Numbered from the stretch's first letter, positions 9,112-18,069 are shown. The stretch is DNA of 64,000 nucleotides from Mesorhizobium sp. Root102 (GCF_001425625.1 NZ_LMCP01000004.1:124001-188000), one strand, 5' to 3'. Translations and numbers: made by a program. Notes: generated by a model not told the origin, from the letters alone.

Positions 9112-9281
9112 GGCTGGCAGCTCGGCGAAGGTTTGTTTCAAGTCCGGTCCGCGATGATTGCCGATTCAACGGAACAGTTCATGCCTTGATCTAATCATGT
9201 TCTCAAAGCTTCCGGAATGGGATATTGATCCTCGGTGCGTGGGGCCGCATTCCTACAGATCTTGGATAGACCGGGGGGTTC

Positions 9282-10070
9282 ATGTCCGATATTCCGCTGT
9301 TTTCTCAGCGCCTGAGCCGGCGCGCGTTCCTCGGTGCATCCGCCTTGGGCGCGGCTTCCGTGGCTCTTTCGGCGTGCTCCACGACGGACGTGGCGCCGCC
9401 GCCGGTGGCGGCACCGCCAAGCGATCCGGCTTTCGGTGATACCGCAAGCATGTATGCGGCGCGCGTCGATGAGGGCTATCAATTGCCGGCAATCCCGGTC
9501 GCTGAGCTCGATCCGAAGTTCGTGCGCCAGATCGTGTCCGATCCGACCGGAGAAAAACCCGGTACGATCGTCGTCGATGTCTCCGAGCACTTCCTCTATC
9601 TGGTGCGCGACGGCGGCAAGGCGATCCGTTATGGCGTCAGCCTCGGCAAAGCCGGTTTCGGATGGACCGGCAGCGCCGTGGTTCAGGCGAGGAAGAAGTG
9701 GCCGGTCTGGACGCCGCCGCCGGAAATGATCCAGCGCCGGCCGGAACTGGCAAAATACAAGGACGGCATGCCGCCCGGCCCGCAGAGCCCGCTCGGCGCT
9801 CGCGCGCTGTATCTGTTCCGCGACGGCAAAGACACGATGTACCGGCTGCACGGCACGCCGGAATGGGATTCCATTGGCAAGAACGCTTCGTCCGGCTGTG
9901 TGCGCTTCATGAACCAGGACATCATCGACCTCTACAGCCGGGTCAACGGCGTCGCGCCGGTCTTCGTGCGCCCCAACCTGTCGGCCGCCGGCAAGATCAG
10001 CGCGGTGTCGAACAGGACAGCCGAACCGATCGATGCGGGTGTGCCAAGGGACGCGGAGATGTTGAAGTAA
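9282..10070 (+). CDS. L,D-transpeptidase (YkuD family) lipoprotein
   Basis: 262 residues. The N-terminus has a twin-arginine motif (SRRAFLGASALG) and a lipobox LSAC with Cys32, so it is probably a Tat-exported lipoprotein. The YkuD domain ends with the catalytic signature HGTPEWDSIGKNASSGCVRF, with the nucleophile at Cys206. Such enzymes make 3-3 peptidoglycan cross-links or attach proteins to the wall in the periplasm. The gene stands alone and converges on the phytase-like gene across a strong hairpin. Confidence 0.93.
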   Translation: MSDIPLFSQRLSRRAFLGASALGAASVALSACSTTDVAPPPVAAPPSDPAFGDTASMYAARVDEGYQLPAIPVAELDPKFVRQIVSDPTGEKPGTIVVDVSEHFLYLVRDGGKAIRYGVSLGKAGFGWTGSAVVQARKKWPVWTPPPEMIQRRPELAKYKDGMPPGPQSPLGARALYLFRDGKDTMYRLHGTPEWDSIGKNASSGCVRFMNQDIIDLYSRVNGVAPVFVRPNLSAAGKISAVSNRTAEPIDAGVPRDAEMLK

Positions 10071-10083
10071 GTGCCTTCACGAT

Positions 10084-10122
10084 CTGCCCAGGCGGACGCG
10101 TCAAACGCGCCCGCCTGGGCAG
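10084..10122. terminator. Strong hairpin between convergent genes
   Basis: CTGCCCAGGCGG (10084-10095) pairs with CCGCCTGGGCAG (10111-10122), and an inner CGCG/CGCG extends the stem after one mismatch. It sits between the stops of two convergent genes and most likely serves as a two-way terminator, although there is no clear T-tract. Confidence 0.7.
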
Positions 10123-10128
10123 GGGGCG

Positions 10129-11604
10129 TTACTTCTTGGCGAGGCTGGGAAGCGTGACCTGATAGACCAGGAACATGGTGTCGACATCGGCGCCGTCTTC
10201 TGCCTTGTAGGGCGCGCCGACCTGGAAGCCGTCCTGGGCAAGGAAGTCGTTGTCGTTGGCGACAAACAGGAAGTAGTCGTCGGGCAGCTTCGGATCGAGA
10301 ACGCTGACCACCGACATCGCCTCCCACTTCTCCGACAGGTTGTTCTTGTCGTTCGGCGCGCCATCGTGCAGGCCGAAGCGGCCGAGTTCGCCCTTGTCGT
10401 TGATATCGATGAACGGCGTCAGCTTGGCCGGCGTCACCGACGGGTCGAGCACGCCCTTGGGCGCCAGCGGCTTGTCGGCGGCATCGAAGGCGCCGCCGGC
10501 GATGTCGGTCGCGGCCGAGACGTCGACGACGAAGATCTGGCGCACCAGAGAGGTGTCGCCCTTCAGCCCCTGGCCGTTGCCGCTGTCGCGCGCCAGCATC
10601 AGGAAGGCCTTGTCGGAGAGCGCTACGATCTCGCTCTGCGCGGCGATCTTGGTCTTGCCCTTGGCATCCTTGAACACCGGCAGCGGCACGACATACTCAT
10701 GCGCCAGCTTGAGATGGCCGAGGTCGGAGGCGTCATAGACCAGAGCCCTGGTGTTCTGGCGGGTCGAGCCGGAATCGCCGCCATCCTGCCTTGTTGCCGA
10801 CTGCAGCACGGCAATCAGGAACTTGCCATCCGGCGTCATCGTCATGCCTTCGAGGCCCTGGTTGTTCTGGCGGCCGGTATCGGGATCCTTCGGATCGGGT
10901 TCGGCGGCACCCGGGCCCGGATTGTCCGAGGCGAAGTTCGGCGCGCCGTGGCGCATCGGCACGAGCGCAGCCGGTGGCTGGGTGGCCGACAACAGATGTC
11001 CGTCGGCGGAGAACCGGTAGATGTTCGGGCCATATTCGTCGGAGATGAACATCGAGCCGTCTGGCAGCCGCACGATGGCTTCGTTGTCGAGCGCTAGCTT
11101 GCCGTTGGCTTCGGGCAGGGTCGGCATGTCGCCGCTTGCCGCGCGCACGCCGTTGAGCGGATCGAGGCCGGTGGCGTCAGCGCCCTTGTCGTCGGTGAGA
11201 AGCGTGGTGTCGGCGAGCGTCGCCTTGACGCCCGTCTGCTCTTGGCCGGCAGCGGGTGCCGCACCCGGTGCGACCGGGGCGAACTCGATGCCGATCGTGT
11301 TGAGGCGCGGACGATAGTCGGTGGTGCCGACGACATTGTAGCCGCGGTCCGGCAGCAGCCAGAGCGAACCTTTGTAGCCGGCGGTGTCATGGGTCCAGCC
11401 GGATGTGTCGATCGACATGCCGGAGCCCGAGCCGAACGTCTCGCCGAACTTGTCGCGCTGAGCGGCCGGGATGCGGCCGACCCCGACCAGCCCCTTGTTG
11501 ACGAGGCCGCCGACGGTCGCGGTGCTGTCTGCGAGCGCCGGCGTCAAGGCGGTGAACAAGGCCAGCGCGACGCCGAGCGTCGCGGTTCGGTACAGGTGTT
11601 TCAT
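10129..11604 (-). CDS. Secreted esterase-like / phytase-like domain protein
   Basis: 491 residues. The start at 11604 has AGAGGA upstream and gives a clear signal peptide (MKHLYRTATLGVALALFTAL, cleavage near ALA-DST). The mature part has the phytase-like beta-propeller pattern: GSGSGMSIDTSGW, LWLLPDRGYN, EAIVRLPDGSMFISDEYGPN, GLEGMTMTPDGKFLIAVLQS. The family is annotated as having esterase-like activity, but the substrate is not established. A longer open frame upstream is not supported. The protein would act in the periplasm or outside the cell. Confidence 0.88.
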   Translation of the reverse strand: MKHLYRTATLGVALALFTALTPALADSTATVGGLVNKGLVGVGRIPAAQRDKFGETFGSGSGMSIDTSGWTHDTAGYKGSLWLLPDRGYNVVGTTDYRPRLNTIGIEFAPVAPGAAPAAGQEQTGVKATLADTTLLTDDKGADATGLDPLNGVRAASGDMPTLPEANGKLALDNEAIVRLPDGSMFISDEYGPNIYRFSADGHLLSATQPPAALVPMRHGAPNFASDNPGPGAAEPDPKDPDTGRQNNQGLEGMTMTPDGKFLIAVLQSATRQDGGDSGSTRQNTRALVYDASDLGHLKLAHEYVVPLPVFKDAKGKTKIAAQSEIVALSDKAFLMLARDSGNGQGLKGDTSLVRQIFVVDVSAATDIAGGAFDAADKPLAPKGVLDPSVTPAKLTPFIDINDKGELGRFGLHDGAPNDKNNLSEKWEAMSVVSVLDPKLPDDYFLFVANDNDFLAQDGFQVGAPYKAEDGADVDTMFLVYQVTLPSLAKK

Positions 11605-11868
11605 GGACAATCCTCTTTGTGACAAAGCGTGCCGGAGCGGCCGCAGGACGAAAAGCTGAAAGAGGTGCGACATCGATGATGCCGCGCGCGCCTCTCCGAA
11701 ACGCGGTCTACGGCGCGAACATGATGCTTGCGTGACAGTGCGCGATGCATGCCCGCCGACTTCTCCACGCGACGACAAAAACGTGCGCTTGCCGGAGAGA
11801 ATTGAACACTCCGTCAGTCTCAGGCGCGGATATGGTCCGGCCTTCGGACTAGCCGTGGAGGGGAAGCC

Positions 11869-13117
11869 TTGAAGTCGCACTACCGCGCAGTCGTCATCGG
11901 GGGTGGCGTGGTCGGGGCCTCGGTCCTCTACCATCTGACGCGATTTGGCTGGAGCGATGTGGCGCTGATCGAGCGTGCCGAACTGACGGCCGGTTCGACC
12001 TGGCACGCGGCGGCAGGCTTCCATGCGGTCAACGCCGACCCCAATGTGGTGGCGCTGCAGGACTACACCATCAATCTCTACCGGGAGATTGAAGCCGAAT
12101 CCGGCCAGGACATCGGTCTGCACATGACCGGCGGCGGCAACATCGCCAGCGATCCCGCGCGCTGGGAGTGGCTGAAATCGGCCTGGGCGGTGTTCCAGTC
12201 GGTCGGCATCGAGACCGCGCGCCTGGTCAAGCCCGACGAGATCAAGGCGATCTGCCCGATCGTCGAAGTCACCGGCGTGCTCGGCGGCCTGCATGATTCC
12301 AACGAAGGCCATCTCGACCCGTACGGCACGACGCACGCCTATGCGGGTGCTGCGAAGAAGCGCGGCGCCGACATCATCCTGCGCAACCGGGCCGTCGAGC
12401 TGAAGGCGCGCGCCTACGGGCGCTGGGACGTCGCCACGGAGCAGGGCACCATCATCGCCGAGCATGTCGTCAATACCGGTCGTCTACGGCTCGTTCTCCT
12501 CCAATGTCGACATGAGATCCGGGGCGCCAGCCTTCGGCACGCCGGAGCACGACAAGGCGACGCTGGGCGCTGGCCAGCTGGCACGCTTCACCGGGCTGCC
12601 GTGGCGGTCCGGCGGCGGCAGCGCGGCCAACTCTCCGATGCGCAGGCCACGCGAGACGCAGTTCGCGCTGTGGGGTTCGGTACTGGCCGGGGCGACGATG
12701 TGCATCCATGCCGCCGGCTGGCTGGAAGGCGGCCTCAGTGTCTCCTTCGAGAAACTGATCACCGATATCGAGGCGTTACAGACGGTGGCTGAACTCTGCG
12801 CCGCGACCCCCGGCGACACCGATACGATTGATTTCGAAGCGATTGCCGGGGTGCAGCCCGGCGGCCATTTCTTTTCGGCCGGCCACAGCATGGCGCGCTA
12901 TCGCGCGGCTTTCTATGAACCGCTGGTGGCCGACTGGTCGAATTTCGGCAACTGGACGCAAAGCGGGTCGAAGACGGCGACCGAGCGCGCCACCGGCGTC
13001 TGGAGGCGCACACTTGCCGATTTCGTGCCGCCGGCTTCGGCCGTCGCCACATCAGGCGTGCTGGATGAGTTCATAACGCGGCGCACGCAAGAGGGTGGAG
13101 CCGCGCCGGTGTCGTGA
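11869..13117 (+). pseudogene. Deletion chimera: FAD oxidoreductase N-terminus joined to MttB-type methyltransferase C-terminus
   Basis: The first about 203 codons (TTG start at 11869, GGAGGGG before it) are the N-terminus of a DadA/dimethylglycine-dehydrogenase-type flavoprotein: VVIGGGVVGASVLYHL, then TAGSTWHAAAGFHAV, ending at HVVNTG. From about 12475 the sequence becomes, in another frame, the C-terminal about 215 residues of a trimethylamine/glycine-betaine methyltransferase-type protein (VVYGSFSSNVDMRSGAPAFG, FEAIAGVQPGGHFF). About 160 bp later two small compensating deletions scramble the expected DAQAT motif. The two parents belong to methylamine/betaine catabolism and are often neighbours. 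Neither half can be functional. Confidence 0.85.
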
Positions 13118-13195
13118 GCGTTGGCGGAATTGCAGCAATGGCGGGGAACCGGCGTCGCTCCCGGGCATTCATGGGAATGGCCAACGGAGGACGAC

Positions 13196-13510
13196 ATGGG
13201 ATTCGACCAGTATCACGAACCGCCTGAAGAGCTGACGCAGAAGGTACGGACCTTTGCCCGCATGATCACCTCCCTGATCGAGGAGGCGGAAGCGATCGGC
13301 TGGTACGAACAGCGCATCTCGGTGGAGAAGGATCCTCAGGCGCGCGCCATCATGAAGAACGCGCAAGGCGAGGAGTTCAAGCATTTCGGCATGGACCTCG
13401 AATTCCTGCTGCGCCAAAAGAAGGACTGGCGGGCGGAACTGAAGGAAATCCTGTTCACCACGGGCGACATTGTCAAAGCCGGCGAACGGGGCGAGAAGAA
13501 GGTGGACTAA
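13196..13510 (+). CDS. Encapsulated-ferritin-like (EncFtn family) protein, no encapsulin nearby
   Basis: 104 residues, starting at an ATG with GGAGG 5 nt upstream. It has the two-helix EncFtn pattern: YHEPPEELTQ, then SLIEEAEAIGWYEQRI with the first ferroxidase glutamate, then AQGEEFKHFGMDLEFLLRQ with the Glu-x-x-His pair, and ELKEILFT. Family members form open decamers that oxidise Fe(II) and normally ride inside encapsulin shells. Here there is no shell gene, and the C-terminus (GERGEKKVD) lacks a recognisable shell-targeting tail. The stop codon abuts a dispersed palindrome, so the tail may have been lost. Confidence 0.75.
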   Translation: MGFDQYHEPPEELTQKVRTFARMITSLIEEAEAIGWYEQRISVEKDPQARAIMKNAQGEEFKHFGMDLEFLLRQKKDWRAELKEILFTTGDIVKAGERGEKKVD

Positions 13511-13671
13511 GGTGTGCGGTATTCGGGTAATGCCGACCTGCAAACGAAGGTTTTCTGCACTTCCTGTGCTCACGTACGAAAAGTACGCTCCGCTCCGGTT
13601 CTCGAAGACCATCTTGTTTGGTCGCTTCGCGCCCGTCTTCGACTCCGGCGCGGCCTGACTCTCAACACACC
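13511..13671. repeat. Dispersed palindromic element, copy A
   Basis: It begins GGTGTG directly after the ferritin-like gene's stop and ends CACACC. The core CACGTACGAAAAGTACG, followed by CTCCGCTCCGGTTCTCG, is shared with the element at 47511-47650 and partly with the one at 61010-61122. It lies between two genes. It does not code for protein. Confidence 0.75.
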
Positions 13672-13713
13672 TTGGGGCCTGGCCGGGCAAATTTCACGGT
13701 CGATCCGGCACCT

Positions 13714-14739
13714 TCAATCGCTGTCGCGCGCGACCAGTTCCAGCGGCCAGACTTCGCGGATGATCCGCGGACCTTCCGGGCCGGCGAAGGCCGGGATCGA
13801 GGCGAGCAGCATTTCGGCGAGCCGCTGTCCCATCGGCTCCAGCGCCGGGCGGAAGGCGGTCAGCGCCGGCGAGAAATAGCGGCAGAGCGGTGTGTCGACG
13901 ATGACGGTCACCGCCATGTCATGACCCGGCCTGATCCCCATCTCGGCCAGCGCCTTGCAGCCGCCAAGCGCCATCGCATCATTGTTGAAGATGATGGCGG
14001 TCGGAGGGTCCTTGGATCGCATGACCTGCGGCGTCACCTCGTAGCCGCCGGCCTCGTTGATGAAGCCGGACGCGATCAGCTCGGGGTCGACCTCGATGCC
14101 GTGTCGCCGCAAGGCCTTGCGGTAGCCGGCCAGGAACAGATAGCCGAAGTTGAGATCGAGCGACGGGCGGACGGCGGCGATGCGGCGGTGGCCGCGCGCC
14201 ACAAGGCGGTCGACCGCGTCGGCTCCGGCCTTCTCGAAATCGAGGTCGAGGGAAGGGTAGGATTCTGCCCCGGAGCGGCTGCGGCCGAGCGTGGCAAACG
14301 GAAAGCCGGCCTGGGTGAGATAGTCGATGCGCTCGTCCTCGCGCCGCGTCCAGGCCAGCAGCACCGCATCGGCGCGGCGCGTCTCGACGACACGGCGCAG
14401 GCGCTCCTGCTGGTAGTCGCCTGGCGCGCCCATCACCACGATCAGGTCGAGCCCGCTTTCGGCGAGCCTGGCCTGCAGCCCGATCAGGAACGGAATGAAG
14501 AATGGTTCGCCATATTGCTGGTCGCCCGGATGCGGCTGCAGCATGAAGGCGATCGAATGGGTGGCGCCCTGCCGCAGACTGCGGCCGGACTGGTTCGGCG
14601 AATAGTTGAGCGTCCTGGCCGCTTCGAGCACGCGCTTGCGCGTGTCGGCATTGACGTCGGCGCGACCGTTCAGCGCCCGCGACACGGTGCCGATGGAAAT
14701 GTTCAGGTGACGGGCAAGGTCGTGAATGCTGGACGCCAA
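13714..14739 (-). CDS. LacI family transcriptional regulator
   Basis: 341 residues. The N-terminal helix-turn-helix SIHDLARHLNISIGTVSRAL and hinge helix (RVLEAARTLNYSPN) are canonical. The rest is a periplasmic-binding-protein-like sugar sensor domain (SIAFMLQP, AIIFNNDAMALGGCKALAEM). I place the start at the TTG at 14739, which has GGGGAG upstream. It is divergent from the dehydrogenase/isomerase/ABC module, and two LacI-type sites lie between them. It therefore most likely represses that module until a sugar or polyol is present. The inducer is unknown. Confidence 0.93.
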   Translation of the reverse strand: MASSIHDLARHLNISIGTVSRALNGRADVNADTRKRVLEAARTLNYSPNQSGRSLRQGATHSIAFMLQPHPGDQQYGEPFFIPFLIGLQARLAESGLDLIVVMGAPGDYQQERLRRVVETRRADAVLLAWTRREDERIDYLTQAGFPFATLGRSRSGAESYPSLDLDFEKAGADAVDRLVARGHRRIAAVRPSLDLNFGYLFLAGYRKALRRHGIEVDPELIASGFINEAGGYEVTPQVMRSKDPPTAIIFNNDAMALGGCKALAEMGIRPGHDMAVTVIVDTPLCRYFSPALTAFRPALEPMGQRLAEMLLASIPAFAGPEGPRIIREVWPLELVARDSD

Positions 14740-14847
14740 GTGACTGTTCTCCCCTTGCTTGGCTAGCACCGGCAGCCGCTCAGGCCAAGGCGACAAGACG
14801 ATTTTCGCGATCGACCAATTGACATTCTACGCCTTCGGGTGTGTTCT

Positions 14848-14874
14848 CGTAAACGTTTACGGAAAAACGTTTAC
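14848..14874. promoter_or_regulatory. Two LacI-type operators
   Basis: CGTAAACGTTTACG at 14848-14861 is a perfect 14-bp palindrome with the central CG typical of LacI/GalR-family sites. A second site with core AAACGTTT (14865-14872) has its centre 14 bp away. They lie between the LacI gene (start 14739) and the dehydrogenase gene (start 14936), so they can control both directions. Confidence 0.82.
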
Positions 14875-14935
14875 GGTCCTGCCGTGGATGCCGTGACGAT
14901 CGGTCTGGAGGGACCGAGCGGAGGAGGAGCGCTGG

Positions 14936-15967
14936 ATGATCAATGCCGTCCTGGTCGGCTGCGGAGCGATGAGCAAGGCCTGGCTCGATGCCGTCAGGCA
15001 AATCGACGGGCTCGCCATTGTCGGCCTTGTCGACCTCGACGCCGACAGGGCGCGGGCGAGGGCGCAAGAATACGACCTCACCAATGTCGTCATCGGCAGC
15101 AGTCTCGACGCCGTGCTCGATCAGACCAAACCGCAAGCGGTGTTCGATGTGGTGGTTCCCGCCGCCCGGCGCGACGTCGCTTTTTCGGCTTTTGCCCACA
15201 ATTGCCATCTGCTGACGGAAAAACCGCTCGCCGACAGTCCGGAGAATGCGCGCGCCATCGTCGAGGCTGCCCGCCAGGCCGGACGCATCCATGCCGTCGT
15301 CCAGAACCGTCGCTATGTCGCCAATGTCAGGCGCATCAGAAGGTTTCTGGACTCTGGCGCCATTGGTGCCGCGACCAGCATCCATGCCGACTTCTTCATC
15401 GCGCCGCATTTCGGCGGTTTTCGCGATGAGATGGCCCATGTCCTGCTGCTCGATATGGCGATCCACACATTCGACGCCGCCCGCTACATGGTCGCCGGCG
15501 AGCCGTCCGGCGTCTATTGCCAGGAATGGGAGCCGGCCAATTCCTGGTACCGGCAGGGATCGTCGGCCAGCGCCGTCTTCGATCTCGGTGGCGGCAAGGT
15601 CTTCACCTATGCCGGTTCCTGGTGCGCCGACGGCTTCCGCACCAGTTGGGAAGGCAGTTGGCGCATCGTCGCTGAGCGCGGTAGCCTCATTTGGGACGGC
15701 AACGATGCGTTGAAGGCTGAGGTGCTGGCGCCGGGCCGCGATGGCCTGATCGACAAGACCCAGCCGATCGAAGTGCCGCCGCTCGATCCGGCCGACCGCA
15801 TCGGTGGCCATCTCGGCATCATCAGGGATTTCATGCACGCCATCGAGACCGGCAGAGAGCCGGAAACGCGCGGTGCCGACAACATCAAAAGCCTGGCCAT
15901 GGTTTTTGGCGCCATAGAGAGCGCCGAAACCGGCCGCCGGGTGCCGATTGCAGAGGAAGCACAATGA
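14936..15967 (+). CDS. Gfo/Idh/MocA family dehydrogenase
   Basis: 343 residues. The N-terminal Rossmann fold starts MINAVLVGCGAMSKAWLDAV, the conserved EKP motif is in LLTEKPLADSPENA near residues 84-86, and the C-terminal half contains HVLLLDMAIHTFDAARYM with the family histidine. Members oxidise or reduce sugars or inositols with NAD(P). GGAGGAGG precedes the ATG. Its stop overlaps the start of the next gene (ATGA), so it is the first gene of the LacI-controlled operon. The substrate is unknown. Confidence 0.92.
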   Translation: MINAVLVGCGAMSKAWLDAVRQIDGLAIVGLVDLDADRARARAQEYDLTNVVIGSSLDAVLDQTKPQAVFDVVVPAARRDVAFSAFAHNCHLLTEKPLADSPENARAIVEAARQAGRIHAVVQNRRYVANVRRIRRFLDSGAIGAATSIHADFFIAPHFGGFRDEMAHVLLLDMAIHTFDAARYMVAGEPSGVYCQEWEPANSWYRQGSSASAVFDLGGGKVFTYAGSWCADGFRTSWEGSWRIVAERGSLIWDGNDALKAEVLAPGRDGLIDKTQPIEVPPLDPADRIGGHLGIIRDFMHAIETGREPETRGADNIKSLAMVFGAIESAETGRRVPIAEEAQ

Positions 15968-16872
15968 CGCCAAACCCGCTTCTCGACATCCGGATCGGCA
16001 CCATGGTGCGGGCCAACCTCGACGATCCGGCCGCCTACATCAAACAGATCCTGCCGCTCGGCTTCGAGAGCATCCAGCCCTTCTTCTGGCAGACACTGGG
16101 CGGCAAGGACCTGCCGCAGCTCGCCGGCCAGATCCGCGAGGCGCTCGGCGATGCCGACGTCATCGTGTCCTCGCTCGGCGTGTTCGGCAATCCGCTGGAA
16201 GACGGCGAGGTCGATCGCGGGGTGCTCGCAACCTGGGAAACGGTCATCGACCACGCGCATCTGTTCGGCGCCTCGACGGTCAGCGGCTTCACCGGGCGCC
16301 TGCGCGGCAAGAAGCTGACCGACAGCCTGCCGCGCTTCAAGGAAGTCTGGGGGCCGTTGGCCAGGCGTGCCGCCGACAAGGGCGTGCGCATCGCCTTCGA
16401 GAATTGCGCGATGGACGGCAACTGGGCAGCTGGCGACTGGAACATCGCCCACAATCCCGACGCCTGGGAACTGATGTTCAACGAAGTGCCCGACGACAAT
16501 CTCGGCCTCGAATGGGAGCCCTGCCACCAGCTCGTCTATTTGATCGATCCGATGCCGCAGATTCGCAAATGGGCGCCGCGCATCTTCCATGTCCACGGCA
16601 AGGACGCGACGGTGCGCTGGGATGTTATCCGCGAGCATGGCGTGTTCGGCAGGCTGCCCTTCGTGCATATGCGCACGCCGGGTTTCGGCGACAGCGACTG
16701 GACGCGGGTCATCAGCGAATTACGGCTGGCCGGGTACAAGGGCGCCATCGACATCGAGGGCTGGCACGACCCGGTCTATCGCGGAGATTTGGAGATCACA
16801 GGGCAGGTGCGGGCGCTGGAGTATCTGAAGCAATGCCGGGGAGGCGCCAGCTACCTGCCTAATCCGGTGTGA
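15964..16872 (+). CDS. Sugar phosphate isomerase/epimerase (xylose-isomerase-like TIM barrel)
   Basis: 302 residues, translationally coupled to the dehydrogenase. It has the AP-endonuclease-2-type TIM barrel with likely metal ligands in IAFENCAM (Glu), GLEWEPCHQ (Glu, His), IFHVHGKD (His, Asp) and GAIDIEGWHD (Glu). Such enzymes interconvert sugars or keto-polyols. Pairing with a Gfo/Idh/MocA enzyme and a ribose-type ABC transporter points to breakdown of a polyol or uncommon sugar. The exact reaction cannot be read from sequence. Confidence 0.9.
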   Translation: MTPNPLLDIRIGTMVRANLDDPAAYIKQILPLGFESIQPFFWQTLGGKDLPQLAGQIREALGDADVIVSSLGVFGNPLEDGEVDRGVLATWETVIDHAHLFGASTVSGFTGRLRGKKLTDSLPRFKEVWGPLARRAADKGVRIAFENCAMDGNWAAGDWNIAHNPDAWELMFNEVPDDNLGLEWEPCHQLVYLIDPMPQIRKWAPRIFHVHGKDATVRWDVIREHGVFGRLPFVHMRTPGFGDSDWTRVISELRLAGYKGAIDIEGWHDPVYRGDLEITGQVRALEYLKQCRGGASYLPNPV

Positions 16873-16971
16873 GAGCACAGGCCGGCGGGAGGAGCCGGCC
16901 GCAAGTGGTACTGCCGAAGCAATCGTCAGAAAGCCCCTCGGCTGACGAGGGAAACAATGGGAGGAACGTGC

Positions 16972-17979
16972 ATGAGCATCGCGATCAGAAAGACACTTCC
17001 GCGCTCGACCGTCGTGGCCGCCGCCACGGCGCTTGCCGCCGCAATCTCCACCTTGCCCGCGCAGGCGCTCGACGCCCAATGGTGCAAGGATGTTCATATC
17101 CGCTTTTTCGTCGGCGGCGCCGAGGGCGACGCTTTCGGCACCATCGTCTACAATGGCGCCAAGCAGGCGGCGACCGATCTCGGGCCGAAGGTCGACTACA
17201 TCTTCTCGGGCTGGGACATCGAAAAGATGGTGCAGCAATTGCGTGAGGCGGTCGCGGTCAAGCCTGGCGGCATCGCCATGATGGGCCATCCGGGAGATGC
17301 GGCGATCATGCCGCTCGCCGAACAGGCGCACAAGGACGGCATCAAGATGATGTACCAGAACGTGCCGGTGCCGACGGTAACGGCGGCGTTCGGCGGTGGT
17401 TATGTCGGTGCCCAGCAGGAGCAGCAGGGTCGCGCGCTCGGCGCCGAGGCGTACAAGCTCGGCAAGCTGAAGTCCGGCGACAAGGCGATCATGATTGGCC
17501 CGTTCGAGAATGAGAGCCGGGGCGCACGCGAGCGTGGGACAGTCGCCGCACTGAAAGAGGCCGGCGTCGATGTCGTTCAAATCAACTCCGCAACCGAATG
17601 GGCAGCTGATCCGAATCTCGCGATTCCGGTGATCACCGCGGCACTGCTCAACAATCCCGACGTCAAGGCGGTCGGCTACCCCGGTGGCCAGATGCTCGGC
17701 AATGTGCCGACCTACATGCAGGCTGCGGGGCGGAAGCCCGGCGACATCTTCAATTTCGGCTTCGACACCAGCCCGCAGATCGTCGAGGCCTTCAAGGGCG
17801 GCTGGGTGCAGCTGACGGCCGACCAGCAGCCGTTCCTGCAGGGTTATCTGCCGATCCTCAGCCTGTGCCAGCAGGTGGTGCTGGGGTTGGCGCCGATGAA
17901 TGTCGACACCGGCGCCGGTTTCGTCACGCCGGAGAACTACCAGATCGTCGCCGAGCTTGCCAAGCAGGCGCTGCGCTGA
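16972..17979 (+). CDS. Sugar ABC transporter substrate-binding protein (RbsB-like)
   Basis: 335 residues. The ATG at 16972 is used because GGAGG lies just upstream. The ATG at 16957 precedes that ribosome site. The signal peptide (TVVAAATALAAAISTLPAQA, then LDAQWC) is followed by a type I periplasmic-binding fold of the Peripla_BP_4 group (IRFFVGGAEGDAFGTIVYNG, GIAMMGHPGDAAIMPLAEQA, NFGFDTSPQIVEAFKGGWVQ). It captures the sugar in the periplasm for the ATPase and permease downstream. Confidence 0.92.
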   Translation: MSIAIRKTLPRSTVVAAATALAAAISTLPAQALDAQWCKDVHIRFFVGGAEGDAFGTIVYNGAKQAATDLGPKVDYIFSGWDIEKMVQQLREAVAVKPGGIAMMGHPGDAAIMPLAEQAHKDGIKMMYQNVPVPTVTAAFGGGYVGAQQEQQGRALGAEAYKLGKLKSGDKAIMIGPFENESRGARERGTVAALKEAGVDVVQINSATEWAADPNLAIPVITAALLNNPDVKAVGYPGGQMLGNVPTYMQAAGRKPGDIFNFGFDTSPQIVEAFKGGWVQLTADQQPFLQGYLPILSLCQQVVLGLAPMNVDTGAGFVTPENYQIVAELAKQALR

Positions 17980-18004
17980 CCTCCCAAGCCGTCGGCCGGG
18001 ATCA

Positions 18005-18044
18005 GGCCCCGGCCGGCGGGACCGGGCCCCGGCCGGCGGGACCG
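18005..18044. repeat. Exact tandem duplication of a 20-bp GC-rich unit
   Basis: GGCCCCGGCCGGCGGGACCG occurs twice without a gap between the binding-protein gene and the ATPase gene. Each unit contains the inverted CCGGCCGG core. It may be a recent slippage duplication of an intercistronic hairpin. Confidence 0.8.
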
Positions 18045-18069
18045 CTGGCGACAAACAAGCGAGGATCCG

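Noticed and set aside
11605..12465. N-terminal extension of the phytase-like protein by about 285 residues
   Set aside because: It would run antisense through the FAD-oxidoreductase fragment and bury the signal peptide. The ATG at 11604 has a ribosome site and a signal sequence.
13121..13195. Longer start for the ferritin-like protein
   Set aside because: The upstream TTG extension lacks a ribosome site, while the ATG at 13196 has GGAGG at ideal spacing and fits the family start.
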